From the NCBI GenBank assembly GCA_910578505.1, contig CAJTPV010000002.1, forward strand, positions 1-64,000: a stretch of DNA of 64,000 bases. Direction: 5' to 3'. The number at the start of each line of letters is the position of its first letter. Positions within the stretch are counted from its first letter, which is position 1. The DNA is from an uncultured Oscillospiraceae bacterium (GTDB lineage: Bacteria; Bacillota; Clostridia; Oscillospirales; Oscillospiraceae). Below are positions 1 through 9,359 of this stretch, piece by piece. A model generated the notes under the pieces. That model saw only the letters and a list, made by a program, of their open reading frames with translations. It was not told where the DNA came from and made no database searches. The position numbers and the translations under genes were made by a program.

Positions 1-640
1 CGGGGACGGTGATGAAGTCCGTGCTGTAATCCTTTACGGCGGTGACCAGCATAAAGGCCCGCAGGTTCTCCATGCCGCTGCCCTCGTCAAAGAGCACATG
101 AACGCCGAAGGGATAGGCGGCGTCCGCCGGCTCAGGGGCCGGCGCGGCAGCGGCCGGGGCGGCGGCGCTCTCCGCGCTCTCCGCCGCTACCGCCGGCTTT
201 GCCGGTCCGGCAGCCTCCGGCCCGCCGTTTCCTTGAATTTTATCGATCAGGCTATTAATTTTATCCACGATACTGTCGATAGAATCAGAGAGGGGTTCTC
301 CGTTTTCTACCTTCTCGATCTCCCCACGGAAAAAGTCCACCGCCTGGAAGATCATGTCGAACAGCTCCGGCCGGAGCTGCTCCGGCACCACGTCGATGGT
401 TTTTTCCCGGATGATGAAGAACAGGTCCTCGATCCGGTGGGCCACCGTCATGATGTTGTTGAACTCCATCATGGCCGAAGAACCCTTTATCGTATGCATG
501 ATGCGGAAGATCTCGTTGACGCTGTCCTGTGAGAAGGTGTCTGCCTGTTCAGCCGCCAGCAGGATGCCGTCCAGCTGCTCCAGCAGCGTATTTGTCTCGT
601 ACAGGTACATATCCAGGATGCTGTCGTTGCCACTGCCCAT
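1..640 (-). CDS. cheA: Chemotaxis histidine kinase CheA, N-terminal part (runs off the window edge)
   Basis: Read on the complement from ATG at 640, with AGAGGTGG as ribosome binding site; 213 residues are visible. Residues 1-110 form an Hpt (P1) domain with the motif HTIKGSSAMM, where His49 is the expected phosphorylation site. An Ala/Pro-rich linker follows (about 125-165), then the start of what looks like the CheY-binding P2 domain. The dimerisation, ATPase and CheW-like domains must lie beyond base 1. CheA autophosphorylates in response to chemoreceptors and passes phosphate to CheY and CheB. It is divergent to a FliK-like/FlhB-like/PilZ gene run, consistent with a motility region. Family assignment is firm; the gene is partial only because of the window. 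Confidence 0.9.
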   Translation of the reverse strand, partial: MGSGNDSILDMYLYETNTLLEQLDGILLAAEQADTFSQDSVNEIFRIMHTIKGSSAMMEFNNIMTVAHRIEDLFFIIREKTIDVVPEQLRPELFDMIFQAVDFFRGEIEKVENGEPLSDSIDSIVDKINSLIDKIQGNGGPEAAGPAKPAVAAESAESAAAPAAAAPAPEPADAAYPFGVHVLFDEGSGMENLRAFMLVTAVKDYSTDFITVP

Positions 641-793
641 AAAACGCCACCTCTTTGCAATTTTTTGGTTTGACGCGGGGCGGTCCAAAAAGGGCAGAAT
701 AACCCCCGCGCTGACTTCATCATACTGGATATCGGCAGGACTGGATAAAAAATTAAGACATCAATAAACTTTTATTGGAATGGAGTATCGCCT

Positions 794-2239
794 ATGCCAG
801 ATTTGCTTGGCGTGACCAATCCGGTTCCCGGTCTGGATAGTCAAAACGTCAACCGGAACATACCGGTTTCACCGAATAACACGCAGATTCAAAACGCGCC
901 GGACCCCTCCCGGGTCAGCCGGCCTGACAACCGCTCGGAGCGGCAGGACAGCGGGGAGCAGGCGGGGGGCGGCGCGGAGCGGGCCCTGCGCTACGACTCC
1001 AACTACCAGAGCTTTTTACAGCGCATGAGCGACAACCCCGACATGATGCGCTCCATGATGGAGATTTTCCGAATCCTCCAGGGTACGGTGGTCAACTCCG
1101 GCATGGGCGAGGGCATCGCCGGGGATATGAGCGCGCTGATGCAGATGCTGGAGATGGACGAGAAGGGGCTGACCAGCTTTTTCAAGGACCAGCTGGAGGC
1201 GGAAAACCGCTTTTCGGGGCCCCTGTTCAACCTGCTGCGGGAGGCCTTCGGCGGCAGCTCCTCCGAGGTCCTGCGCGGCAGCATCCTCCAGTTTCTCAAG
1301 CGCTACAACGACTACACCTCCCGCCAGCACATCCAGGGCAACCTCCTGCGCAATCTCACCCAGCTCACCCGCTCCATCCCCGCCAGCTACGGCAACCGGC
1401 TGCTGCCCATGGTGTCGGACCTGGAGGCCATGCTCATGCGGGGGGACCGGCAGGGGGCGCTGAAGATGCTGCAGGGGAAAATTCTGCCTTTCCTGTCCAA
1501 CTACACCTCCCGGACCAACGACATGGGCCTTTCGCGGATGCTGATCTCCATGCTGGCCCTGGACGTGGCCCGGTTTGAGAACGGCTCTAAGGAGGGGCTG
1601 CTGCAGTCCTTCCACCAGCTCAGCGCCCACAGCGCCATCCGGGAGCGGCTGGGCAATCTCAGCGACGAGGCGCTGATGAAGCTCATCGACAGCGGCGGCT
1701 TCGCCAAGGCGGCGGAGAAGGACGCCTTTGCCGAGCAGCTGGCCCGAACCGCTCAGCGGGCCATCCGGGGCGGCGCGGGCACCGAGGCCCAGGAGTCCTT
1801 CCGCAACATCCTCTCCGCCTTTCTGGTCAACGAGAGCGTGTTCATGCCCCTCAACCATATGATCCTGCCCCTGCTGTGGAACGGGCGCATGGCCTTCAGC
1901 GAGGTGTGGGTAGACCCGGACGCGGAGGAGAACTTAAAACAGGGCCGGGGGGAGCGGGACAACGTGATCCGGTTCCTGTTCAAGATCGATATCCAGGAGC
2001 TGGGCTTCTTTGATATGGTGCTCACCTGCCAGCGGGAGAACGTGGATGTGCAGCTGTTCTGTCCCGACAGCGTCTCCCCCTTTTCGGAGCTGATGGGCGG
2101 CGATCTGGCCCAGATCCTGACGGACAACGGCCTCCAGGCCAATAACGTGCAGGTGCAGCCCATGCAGGCGCCCCTGCCGATTTCCAGCGTGTTCCCACAA
2201 ATTTTCAGAGGAGGGAGTGGCGTCGATGTCAAGGCGTGA
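794..2239 (+). CDS. FliK-like flagellar hook-length control protein (tentative)
   Basis: 481 aa. It has a disordered, polar N-terminus (about residues 1-70), a long helical middle rich in Leu/Met/Arg, and a compact C-terminal domain (about 385-480). That domain alternates short strands around LGFFDMVLTCQ and VDVQLFCPD and ends in a helix before LTDNGLQANNVQV. This pattern resembles the Flg_hook domain at the C-terminus of FliK, which reads hook length and switches export specificity through FlhB. Support from context: the next gene encodes a FlhB C-terminal-domain protein, overlapping by 14 bases, and cheA is divergent upstream. The resemblance is by pattern only. No signal peptide or membrane segment is seen, which fits a type III export substrate or cytosolic protein. 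Confidence 0.5.
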   Translation: MPDLLGVTNPVPGLDSQNVNRNIPVSPNNTQIQNAPDPSRVSRPDNRSERQDSGEQAGGGAERALRYDSNYQSFLQRMSDNPDMMRSMMEIFRILQGTVVNSGMGEGIAGDMSALMQMLEMDEKGLTSFFKDQLEAENRFSGPLFNLLREAFGGSSSEVLRGSILQFLKRYNDYTSRQHIQGNLLRNLTQLTRSIPASYGNRLLPMVSDLEAMLMRGDRQGALKMLQGKILPFLSNYTSRTNDMGLSRMLISMLALDVARFENGSKEGLLQSFHQLSAHSAIRERLGNLSDEALMKLIDSGGFAKAAEKDAFAEQLARTAQRAIRGGAGTEAQESFRNILSAFLVNESVFMPLNHMILPLLWNGRMAFSEVWVDPDAEENLKQGRGERDNVIRFLFKIDIQELGFFDMVLTCQRENVDVQLFCPDSVSPFSELMGGDLAQILTDNGLQANNVQVQPMQAPLPISSVFPQIFRGGSGVDVKA

Positions 2240-2555
2240 CCGGTCCGCTGTGGCCCTGCGGTATGAGGGCGGCAGCGGCGCGCCGGTGGTGGTAGCCTCC
2301 GGCATGGGATATATGGCGGAAAAAATCGTGGAGGTGGCCGCGGAGAGCGGCGTGCCGATCTACGAGGACAACTCCCTGGCGACCATGCTCAGCCAGCTGG
2401 CCCTGGGGCAGGAGATCCCGGACGCTCTGTACCGGGCCATTGTGGAGATCTACGTCTATTTTCTCAACTTTGACCCCAGGGACCCGGAGAAGGCCCGCCG
2501 GGAGCGGCAGGCTCTGCGGCAGCAGGCCATGACCAATGAAAAGGAGGCGCAGTAA
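2226..2555 (+). CDS. FlhB C-terminal-domain homologue (FhlB/YlqH-type)
   Basis: 109 aa from ATG 2226. A GTG at 2217 is in frame but sits directly on the GAGGAGGGAG ribosome binding site, so the ATG is preferred. The protein matches the cytoplasmic domain of the flagellar export switch FlhB (ALRY....APVVVASGMGYMAEKI, then ESGVPIYEDNSLATML) without FlhB's membrane part. In full-length FlhB an autocleaved NPTH motif precedes this region; it is absent here, the equivalent being ALRYEGGSGAP. Stand-alone copies such as B. subtilis YlqH occur widely in Firmicutes next to FliK-like genes. Likely role: partner in flagellar export gating (inference from family). It overlaps the upstream gene by 14 bases and abuts the PilZ gene. 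Confidence 0.8.
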   Translation: MSRRDRSAVALRYEGGSGAPVVVASGMGYMAEKIVEVAAESGVPIYEDNSLATMLSQLALGQEIPDALYRAIVEIYVYFLNFDPRDPEKARRERQALRQQAMTNEKEAQ

Positions 2556-3140
2556 ATGGAGCGGCTCTATCTTGTGCTGGACGGCCAGGGCCGGGCCCTG
2601 TGCCAGGGCGTTCTGGAGTCCAGCCCCCACGCGGATCTGCTGCAGGTGCGGCTGCTGGGGGACGACGCGGAGGACATGGCCCTGACCGGGGAGGTCCAGC
2701 TCATCGGGCTGGACGACAGCCTGCCGGCCCGGCGGGGCGAGGTGACCCGGCAGCGGGGCTGTCAGATCGTGGTGCGGCCCACGGCGGAGCTGGGGGCCGA
2801 GGCCCGCGAAAACCTGCGGGTCCGGACGAATTTCAAAAGCGTCATCTACCCCGTCACCGGCCAGTGGAAGGGCCAGCGGGCCATCCGGTGCCACGACCTC
2901 AGCTGCGGCGGCATCGCGTTCCACACCATGCAGCAGCTCTCCCCCGGCGAGGTGGCGGAGCTGGTGCTGCCGGTGACGGACGAGCCGCTGCTGCTGCACC
3001 TGCGGGTGCTGCGCACCCTGCCCACCCAGGAGCCGGTGCCCCTGTACGCGGCCCGGTTCGTGGACCTGATATTGGACCAGGAGATTATGATCCGCAAGGC
3101 GGTCTTTGCCATCCAGGTAAAGAACTTCCACGATACGTGA
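2556..3140 (+). CDS. PilZ domain protein, probable cyclic-di-GMP receptor
   Basis: 194 aa. ATG 2556 follows the upstream stop codon immediately and has AAGGAGG about 10 bases before it. The N-terminal half (1-80) looks like a YcgR-type/flagellar-brake beta domain. The C-terminal PilZ domain starts with an Arg-rich motif (RENLRVR, residues 84-90) and has the second binding motif DLSCGGI at 114-120; these are the two c-di-GMP contact sites of the family. Likely role: sensing c-di-GMP and braking or tuning the flagellar motor, as YcgR/DgrA do. The location beside FliK-like, FlhB-like and cheA genes supports that. The downstream SLH gene is probably separate. Confidence 0.85.
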   Translation: MERLYLVLDGQGRALCQGVLESSPHADLLQVRLLGDDAEDMALTGEVQLIGLDDSLPARRGEVTRQRGCQIVVRPTAELGAEARENLRVRTNFKSVIYPVTGQWKGQRAIRCHDLSCGGIAFHTMQQLSPGEVAELVLPVTDEPLLLHLRVLRTLPTQEPVPLYAARFVDLILDQEIMIRKAVFAIQVKNFHDT

Positions 3141-3161
3141 GAGCATCCAGACAGGCTTTAT

Positions 3162-3182
3162 CGCAAAACCGACAATTTTGCG
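3162..3182 (+). terminator. Weak hairpin between pilZ and the SLH gene
   Basis: CGCAAAA (3162-3168) pairs with TTTTGCG (3176-3182) around a 7-base loop. There is no U-run after it, so it is a poor intrinsic terminator, but it lies in the short gap between the PilZ gene and the giant SLH gene and may limit read-through. Confidence 0.3.
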
Positions 3183-3224
3183 CTGAAGATATCCCCGCAC
3201 CCAACGGAAAGAAAGGAGATTCTT

Positions 3225-6200
3225 ATGCACCAAACTCACCCCTCCACCCGCCGGCTCTGGCGGACCAGGGCCTTGTCCCTGGTCCTGACGCTGGCGCTGC
3301 TGCTGGGCCTTGTCCCCGGACTGGATCTGGACGGCGGCGCCTCGGCCCACTGGGCGGAGTCCTATCTTACCCAGCTGGTCGAATGGGGCTTTGTCCGCCC
3401 CGACCAGGTCACCCAACCCGACAAGCAGCTGACGCGGGCTGACTTTATGGCGATCACCAACCGCGCCTACGGCTACTCGGACCAGGGGCCCACGCCCTTT
3501 GAGGACATCCAGGTGTCCGACTGGTTCTATGACGACGTGGAGATCGCCTACACCAACAAGTACATCAAGGGGACCAGCGAGACCACCGCCTCCCCTAACG
3601 ATACCCTCACACGGGAGACCGCCGCCACCATCCTGGGGCGGAACATGATGATGGAGGAGTCCGCCGGAGAGATCCTGGACTTCACCGACGCCCGTGACAT
3701 CAGCTTCTGGAGCAAGGGCGTCATCAAGTCCTCCCTGGAGCACTACCTGGTGGGCGGGTATGACGACGGCACCTTCCGCCCCCAGAAGTCCGTGACCTGG
3801 GGCGAGATGGCCGCCATGCTCACCCGCATCGTGGGCACGCCCCTCCAGGAGCCCGGCGACTACTCCCTGGGCGGCGTGTTCGGCAACGTCACCATCTCCT
3901 CCCCCGGCGTCACGCTGCGGGACTCCGTCATCAGCGGGGACCTGTATGTCACCGGCGGCGTGGGCCTGGGGGACATCAAGCTGGAGAACGTCACCGTGCT
4001 GGGCCGCATCATCTGCAGCGGCACCGGCGAGGCCGAGGGCGGGCAGGCCAGTATTATCCTGCGCAACGTTATTGCCGACGAGCTGCTCATCGACAACCTG
4101 CAGGGCAAGACCGTGTCCGTCCAGGCCGACGGAACCACGGAGGTCGGCAATGTCAACGTGCGCACCTCCGCCTACATCGAGGACAACACCCCCGAGGGGC
4201 TGGGCCTGCACAACATCGTCCTGGACGGCCACCCCATCGACGAGGACGACAAGGACGCCGAGCCCCCCACCCTGACCCTGGCCGGGCGCATCGAGAGCGT
4301 GCTGGACAAGACCCCCGGCTCCTTTGTCCACGTGGGCAAGGGCACCGTGGGCGTGCTGACCATTGACGAGGCGGCCGTGGACTCCCACGTCACCATCGAC
4401 CGCAACGCGGAGGTCAAGGAGCTGAATCTGGACACCGCCACCCTGGTGGACGGCGAGGGCGACATCAAGCACCTGAACGTCAACGCGCCGGGCTGCGAGG
4501 TCACCATTCTGCCGGAGGAGATCTATATCCGTCCCGGCCTCACCGCCGAGATCAACGGCGAGGAGATGGACACCACCGCCGCCGAGGAGTCCAACATGGA
4601 TCCCCAGATCCTCTCCGGCTACCCCGTGGCGGAGGACATCGCCCCCACCACCATTTCCGCTGTGTTCGCCACCAATAAGAAGGGCACCGTGTACTGGGCC
4701 ATCAGCCCCATCACCTCCGGCTCCGTCAGCGCGGAGGACCTGCTCAAGCCCCCGGTCTACGGCGGCATCTCCGTGGCCCACGGCAGCGTGAAGGCGGCGA
4801 AGGCCAATGAAGAGGTCCGCTCCGCGGTCAAGGGCCTTACTGCCGGCGGCTCCTTCTATCTGTCCGCCATGCTGGTGGATGAGCGGGGCGTGCAGAGCCC
4901 GGTGAAGGTCATCGCCTTCTCCACCCCGGACAACAGCAAGCCCGCCTTCTGCGACGGCTATCCCTATATGCTCACCGTCTCCGCCCAGAACGGGTGCCAG
5001 GTGGTGGTCATGCCCACCAAGAGCTGCAACCTCTACTACGCCCTCATGCCCGCCGGGGCCAAGGCCCCCACGGAGGACGAGTTCCGCTCCGGCGCGGTCA
5101 GCGGCAGCCTGGGCTACGGCGTGGTCCCCGTGACCAAGAACACCGAGTCCATCATCCGTGTGGACGACGTGACCCTGGAGGAGCAGAAGGAGTACGTCCT
5201 CTACCTGTGGCTGGTGGACGCCGACGGCGTGAACAAGGGCAAGATCACCTCCCTGAAGTTCACCACCAAGGACGAAACCCTCCCCTACTTCATCGTCCCC
5301 CCCACGCCCAACAAGGTGCAGGCCACCAGCGTGGGCCTGACCTTCCGCCTCAGCGAGGACGGCACCGTGTACTGGGCCGTGGTCCCCGCCGGCACCGAGT
5401 ATCCCAAGAAGCAGCCAGGCCACACCGAGAGCCCCCTGCCCAGCGACATGTGGTCGAAGCTGTCGGTGCAGAACGGCTACTCCGCCCTGAAATCCGGCAA
5501 GGTCAGCGCCAGCGTGGATAAGGACGGCACCATCAACGTCAGCGGCCTGGAGAAGGAGAAGAGCTACGACCTCTACTATGTGGCCGTGGACAAGGCGGGC
5601 AACTACTCCGCCGAGATCCAGAAGGTGACCATCAACACTCTGGACCAGACCGGACCCAAGATCACCCAGACCTTCACCAAGTACTCCGGCACGGACAACA
5701 AGACCAACCCCATGGTGGACACCGGCATTGTGCTGCATGTCACCGAGAACATCCGGGCCGACGTGGACGGCGCGGGCGAGGACCTGCTGAGCCTCTATGA
5801 GGCGTCCATCGACAACACCAGCAGCGCCGTGGCCCGGAAGGAGGCCCAGGATAAGCTGGTGCTCTCCCTGCGCAGCACCATCGTGCTCAACCAGGTGACC
5901 AGCGGCACGGGCCGGGGGTCCCAGCCGGTGGCCGTCAAGGGTGAGAGCGGCGTGGGCGAGAACTGGGTCATCGACTACACCAAGGTCACCGTCACCCGGA
6001 AGGACAGCGGCATCGACATCACCTTCCCGGCGGAGGCCCTGCAATTGGAGAACGGCAGCACCTACTACTTCACCGCCTCCAACCTCACCGACGCCTCCGC
6101 CGCCCAGAACCCCATCGTGCCCAACCCCGTCGACTTCTACACCAACGCGGACGTGGGCATCGCCGGGGGCCACGACCTGAGGCTCTTCACCATCATGCTG

Positions 6201-9200
6201 GGCCAGCTGTACCTGACCCGCTTCGGCCTGAACACCGACGGCGCGGAATCCGAGCTGCCGGTGAAGCCGGGCAGCGCCAACATGGACCCCGGCACCGCCG
6301 CCGAGGCGGATCTGGTCCCCGTGGACTACAGCTTCCGGGTCATCCCCCAGTCCACCAGCAAGATGGAGGACAACATGTGCTACGACCTGCTGTTCTACAC
6401 CGACGCGGTCATCGACTTTGACCTCTACTACCGCGTGCGGACCGTGAAGGAGGACGGCACGGAGTCCATCGTGGACCTGTCCAGCGGCGAGGGCGTCAAG
6501 TACCAGATGCCCAACTGGGCCACAAACGCCCAGGCCGCCGGTGAGGCGGGCTGGTATAAGCTGGGCAGCAGCGGCATCCTCCGGGGCAGCAAGACCGCCC
6601 AGGCCGGCGCGTCCATGGGCACCCAGTTCAACAAGTGCAATCAGTCCAACTTCCCCAAGCTGAACAAGCTGGACGACAGCGGGAAGACCTACTATGAATT
6701 TGCCGTGTCCATCACCCAGAAGGATACGTCACGAGACCGCAACACCTGGAGCGGAGAGGTGAACCTCTCGGTCTACGCCGGCGCGGCTCCCTCCACCAAC
6801 CTGAGCACCCTCACCGCCCATCCCACCTTTGCCATGTGGGATGACAGCACGGCCTCCGCCCCGGCCACCAGCGCGTCCTTCCTGGGCAAGGGCCTGGCCA
6901 ACGGCGGCGGCGTGTCCATCGGCATCACGGACACCGGCGCGTCCTTCCTGAAGATGGCGTGGCCCTTCACCGACAAGCGGGTGCCCGGCTTCAGCACCGA
7001 GTCCGGCTATCCCAAGATCACTCCGGGCGATATCTTCGCAGATATCTCCATTGCTCTGGACCGGGCGGGCACCATCGACTACGTGATCGCCCCCAGACAG
7101 GGCGGCATCAACGCCACGGTGGTCAACCACAACCCCAACGCCGCCGGTTCCACGCCTGTTGACAAGAACTTCTCGGCGGACGACCTGTGGGACAACACGC
7201 CACGGGGCGGTACCCAGATGCAGCCCGGCGTGGCCGGGAGCGACCCCCAGGAGGCGCCCGACGTGGTGGCCCCGGAGGCCCTGAGTATTGCCGAGCACCT
7301 GTTCCCCAACTATATCCAGGGCCGGGTGCAGTACGACGGCAACAACGCCACGGTGGATGTAAAGGTGGAGGACCTGATGCCGGATACGGACTACTACGTC
7401 TATTTCGTCACCAGCGGCGTGTCCACCGACCTGTCGCCCATCTTCATCTACAAGTTCCACACCAGAAAGTCCGCCAAGCCGAAGATCCATCTGGACCCTG
7501 ACGGCAATGCCAACGTGGATATGACCACGGACCTGGAGTCCAACGGCTGGTACCGCGTCCTTACGGAGCAGGATGCCAGAACGCTTATCGACTTCCTGAA
7601 GGCGCCCTTCTCCGCCTACAGCAGCTACGGCAGCACCGGGTCCAACCAGCTGCCCTCCGCCTATGCCAGCAACTTTACCGTGCTGGACGCGATGCAGAAG
7701 CGGTACGTCAACAGCGAAGCGAAAATGTCCAGCACCAACTCCGCCGACGCCTATTTCCCCGGTGAGGATGACGGCAGCGTGAACGATTACGAGGGCGGCT
7801 ACACGGTGTTTGACATCTACGCCAACGACACCGCGCGGACCAAGATGGATAACCTGATCCGCAGCGGACAGCCGGGACTGGGCGAGACGATCCCGAACAC
7901 CGTCAGCTGGGGTCCCTCCGGCACCACCAGCACAAAGGCGAACTGGACGCAGAATATCCTGCAGATCGGCTCTCAGCTCAACTCTACCTCGCAGTATGTG
8001 ATTCTGACCATGGCCCAGAGCAAATCCGTCCAGCAGGGGGCCAACAATGCCCTGACCGAGTCCTTCAGCGCTGTTTCCTTCCGGAAAATGAGCCTGGTGC
8101 CGCCCAACCTGACGGATGTCACCATGATCAATCCCATGAAGCCGGGCGATGTAGCCAATACCTACTCCGGCAAGATTACGTTCATGTTTGACAGCAACGT
8201 GTATGTGCGGCACAACGGCAGCACGGTGCCCATCACCTCTCTGAGCAATCCCAACAGCCTGCTGCTGGACGGCCTGTTCACAGGCCCCTCCTCCGGCTCT
8301 CTGAATGTCACAGGCGTTGTGCCGAGAGGCTTTGACCTGGAGTTTAAGAATGTTGAGGTTGGCTCTACGCTGCTGTTCCAGCCGGAGCGCTTCCTCAGCT
8401 CCAGCGGCGGACCGGCCACCGAGCCCTTGAAGATGACGCTTGTTCGCGGTTCGAACAACAAGGTCTTTGTAACGGTCACATGGGGACCGGACGAAGAGGG
8501 CAAGGATAAGATGACGACCTGGACGCCTCTGGGTGAGCTCGATGTCTCGCCCAACAACATCGACATGCGGCTGTTCTGTACAGATGGAGGCTCCTTCGGA
8601 AACAGTGACCCGTATTACACCCTCAGGATGACCGGCGGTACTGCCAGCGTGTTGGCGAATATGACACCGCAGGACGGCGTTTATATGATTCAGTGGTCCA
8701 GCAGCGACAACAATGTTGTGTCCGTTTCGGCCACTGGCAGCGGTATAAATGCCACCATCACGCGACACGGCACCGGAGAAGCTACTATAACCGTTCGAGC
8801 AAGCGATATCAACGGCAACACAGTGTCCAAGACCATCCTGGTCACCTCTCCCGGAAACGTGAGCTTTGCGAAGAGCGGCAGCGGCGGCGGAACCTTCAGC
8901 AATAATGCTGTTACGCTGACTGCCGGTTCAGGCAATGACAACACGATCACGCTGAACGCTACTGTCGACCCGGATAACCCCAATCTCGTCATTGACTGGA
9001 AAAAGAACAGCGGTTCGTTTACGGTCACTCCGACCAACAAGGGCCGTTCCGCAACGATTACCGCAAACGGAACAGGCGCGACTTCCGGTGACATTACCAT
9101 CAGCGCACCAGGCCTGCCTGCAACGACCATCACCGTTACGGTCAATGCAGCAAGCAAAAACCCCCTCTCCGGCATGCTCAACGGCGGTAAGCTCCAGGCC

Positions 9201-9278
9201 ATGCCCACCACAAAAAACAACAGCAACAACAAGACCACCACCAAGAACGACAGCAAACTGAACATCAACAAGCGATAA
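3225..9278 (+). CDS. Giant exported S-layer homology protein with Ig-like/fibronectin-like repeats
   Basis: 2017 aa, start ATG 3225 behind AAAGGAG. A signal peptide (Arg-rich start, then Leu-rich core to about residue 40) leads straight into three SLH modules (about 40-90, 95-150, 155-210), which anchor proteins to secondary cell-wall polymers. Residues 215-340 are a beta-solenoid-like stretch of short alternating strands. From about 470 to 1100 there are repeated Fn3-like modules with a recurring GTVYWA motif. The last 350 residues carry bacterial Ig-like repeats (WSSSDNNVVSVSA), and the tail is Lys/Asn/Thr-rich and basic. The protein must sit on the cell surface as structural S-layer or adhesin. 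The final roughly 700 bases are visibly less GC-rich at third positions than the first 4 kb, suggesting a later-acquired C-terminal part. Specific ligand unknown. Confidence 0.85.
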   Translation: MHQTHPSTRRLWRTRALSLVLTLALLLGLVPGLDLDGGASAHWAESYLTQLVEWGFVRPDQVTQPDKQLTRADFMAITNRAYGYSDQGPTPFEDIQVSDWFYDDVEIAYTNKYIKGTSETTASPNDTLTRETAATILGRNMMMEESAGEILDFTDARDISFWSKGVIKSSLEHYLVGGYDDGTFRPQKSVTWGEMAAMLTRIVGTPLQEPGDYSLGGVFGNVTISSPGVTLRDSVISGDLYVTGGVGLGDIKLENVTVLGRIICSGTGEAEGGQASIILRNVIADELLIDNLQGKTVSVQADGTTEVGNVNVRTSAYIEDNTPEGLGLHNIVLDGHPIDEDDKDAEPPTLTLAGRIESVLDKTPGSFVHVGKGTVGVLTIDEAAVDSHVTIDRNAEVKELNLDTATLVDGEGDIKHLNVNAPGCEVTILPEEIYIRPGLTAEINGEEMDTTAAEESNMDPQILSGYPVAEDIAPTTISAVFATNKKGTVYWAISPITSGSVSAEDLLKPPVYGGISVAHGSVKAAKANEEVRSAVKGLTAGGSFYLSAMLVDERGVQSPVKVIAFSTPDNSKPAFCDGYPYMLTVSAQNGCQVVVMPTKSCNLYYALMPAGAKAPTEDEFRSGAVSGSLGYGVVPVTKNTESIIRVDDVTLEEQKEYVLYLWLVDADGVNKGKITSLKFTTKDETLPYFIVPPTPNKVQATSVGLTFRLSEDGTVYWAVVPAGTEYPKKQPGHTESPLPSDMWSKLSVQNGYSALKSGKVSASVDKDGTINVSGLEKEKSYDLYYVAVDKAGNYSAEIQKVTINTLDQTGPKITQTFTKYSGTDNKTNPMVDTGIVLHVTENIRADVDGAGEDLLSLYEASIDNTSSAVARKEAQDKLVLSLRSTIVLNQVTSGTGRGSQPVAVKGESGVGENWVIDYTKVTVTRKDSGIDITFPAEALQLENGSTYYFTASNLTDASAAQNPIVPNPVDFYTNADVGIAGGHDLRLFTIMLGQLYLTRFGLNTDGAESELPVKPGSANMDPGTAAEADLVPVDYSFRVIPQSTSKMEDNMCYDLLFYTDAVIDFDLYYRVRTVKEDGTESIVDLSSGEGVKYQMPNWATNAQAAGEAGWYKLGSSGILRGSKTAQAGASMGTQFNKCNQSNFPKLNKLDDSGKTYYEFAVSITQKDTSRDRNTWSGEVNLSVYAGAAPSTNLSTLTAHPTFAMWDDSTASAPATSASFLGKGLANGGGVSIGITDTGASFLKMAWPFTDKRVPGFSTESGYPKITPGDIFADISIALDRAGTIDYVIAPRQGGINATVVNHNPNAAGSTPVDKNFSADDLWDNTPRGGTQMQPGVAGSDPQEAPDVVAPEALSIAEHLFPNYIQGRVQYDGNNATVDVKVEDLMPDTDYYVYFVTSGVSTDLSPIFIYKFHTRKSAKPKIHLDPDGNANVDMTTDLESNGWYRVLTEQDARTLIDFLKAPFSAYSSYGSTGSNQLPSAYASNFTVLDAMQKRYVNSEAKMSSTNSADAYFPGEDDGSVNDYEGGYTVFDIYANDTARTKMDNLIRSGQPGLGETIPNTVSWGPSGTTSTKANWTQNILQIGSQLNSTSQYVILTMAQSKSVQQGANNALTESFSAVSFRKMSLVPPNLTDVTMINPMKPGDVANTYSGKITFMFDSNVYVRHNGSTVPITSLSNPNSLLLDGLFTGPSSGSLNVTGVVPRGFDLEFKNVEVGSTLLFQPERFLSSSGGPATEPLKMTLVRGSNNKVFVTVTWGPDEEGKDKMTTWTPLGELDVSPNNIDMRLFCTDGGSFGNSDPYYTLRMTGGTASVLANMTPQDGVYMIQWSSSDNNVVSVSATGSGINATITRHGTGEATITVRASDINGNTVSKTILVTSPGNVSFAKSGSGGGTFSNNAVTLTAGSGNDNTITLNATVDPDNPNLVIDWKKNSGSFTVTPTNKGRSATITANGTGATSGDITISAPGLPATTITVTVNAASKNPLSGMLNGGKLQAMPTTKNNSNNKTTTKNDSKLNINKR

Positions 9279-9290
9279 CTTCCCACCCTG

Positions 9291-9322
9291 CGGGAGCGGG
9301 CATACCCCGCTCCCGCTTCTTT
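9291..9322 (+). terminator. Intrinsic terminator of the giant SLH gene
   Basis: Perfect 10-base stem CGGGAGCGGG (9291-9300) / CCCGCTCCCG (9306-9315) with a 5-base loop, followed by CTTCTTTTA. It ends the 2017-aa SLH transcript and separates it from the next SLH gene. Confidence 0.85.
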
Positions 9323-9359
9323 TATCCGGCAAAAACGATGAAAAAGGAGTGTTTCCCTG

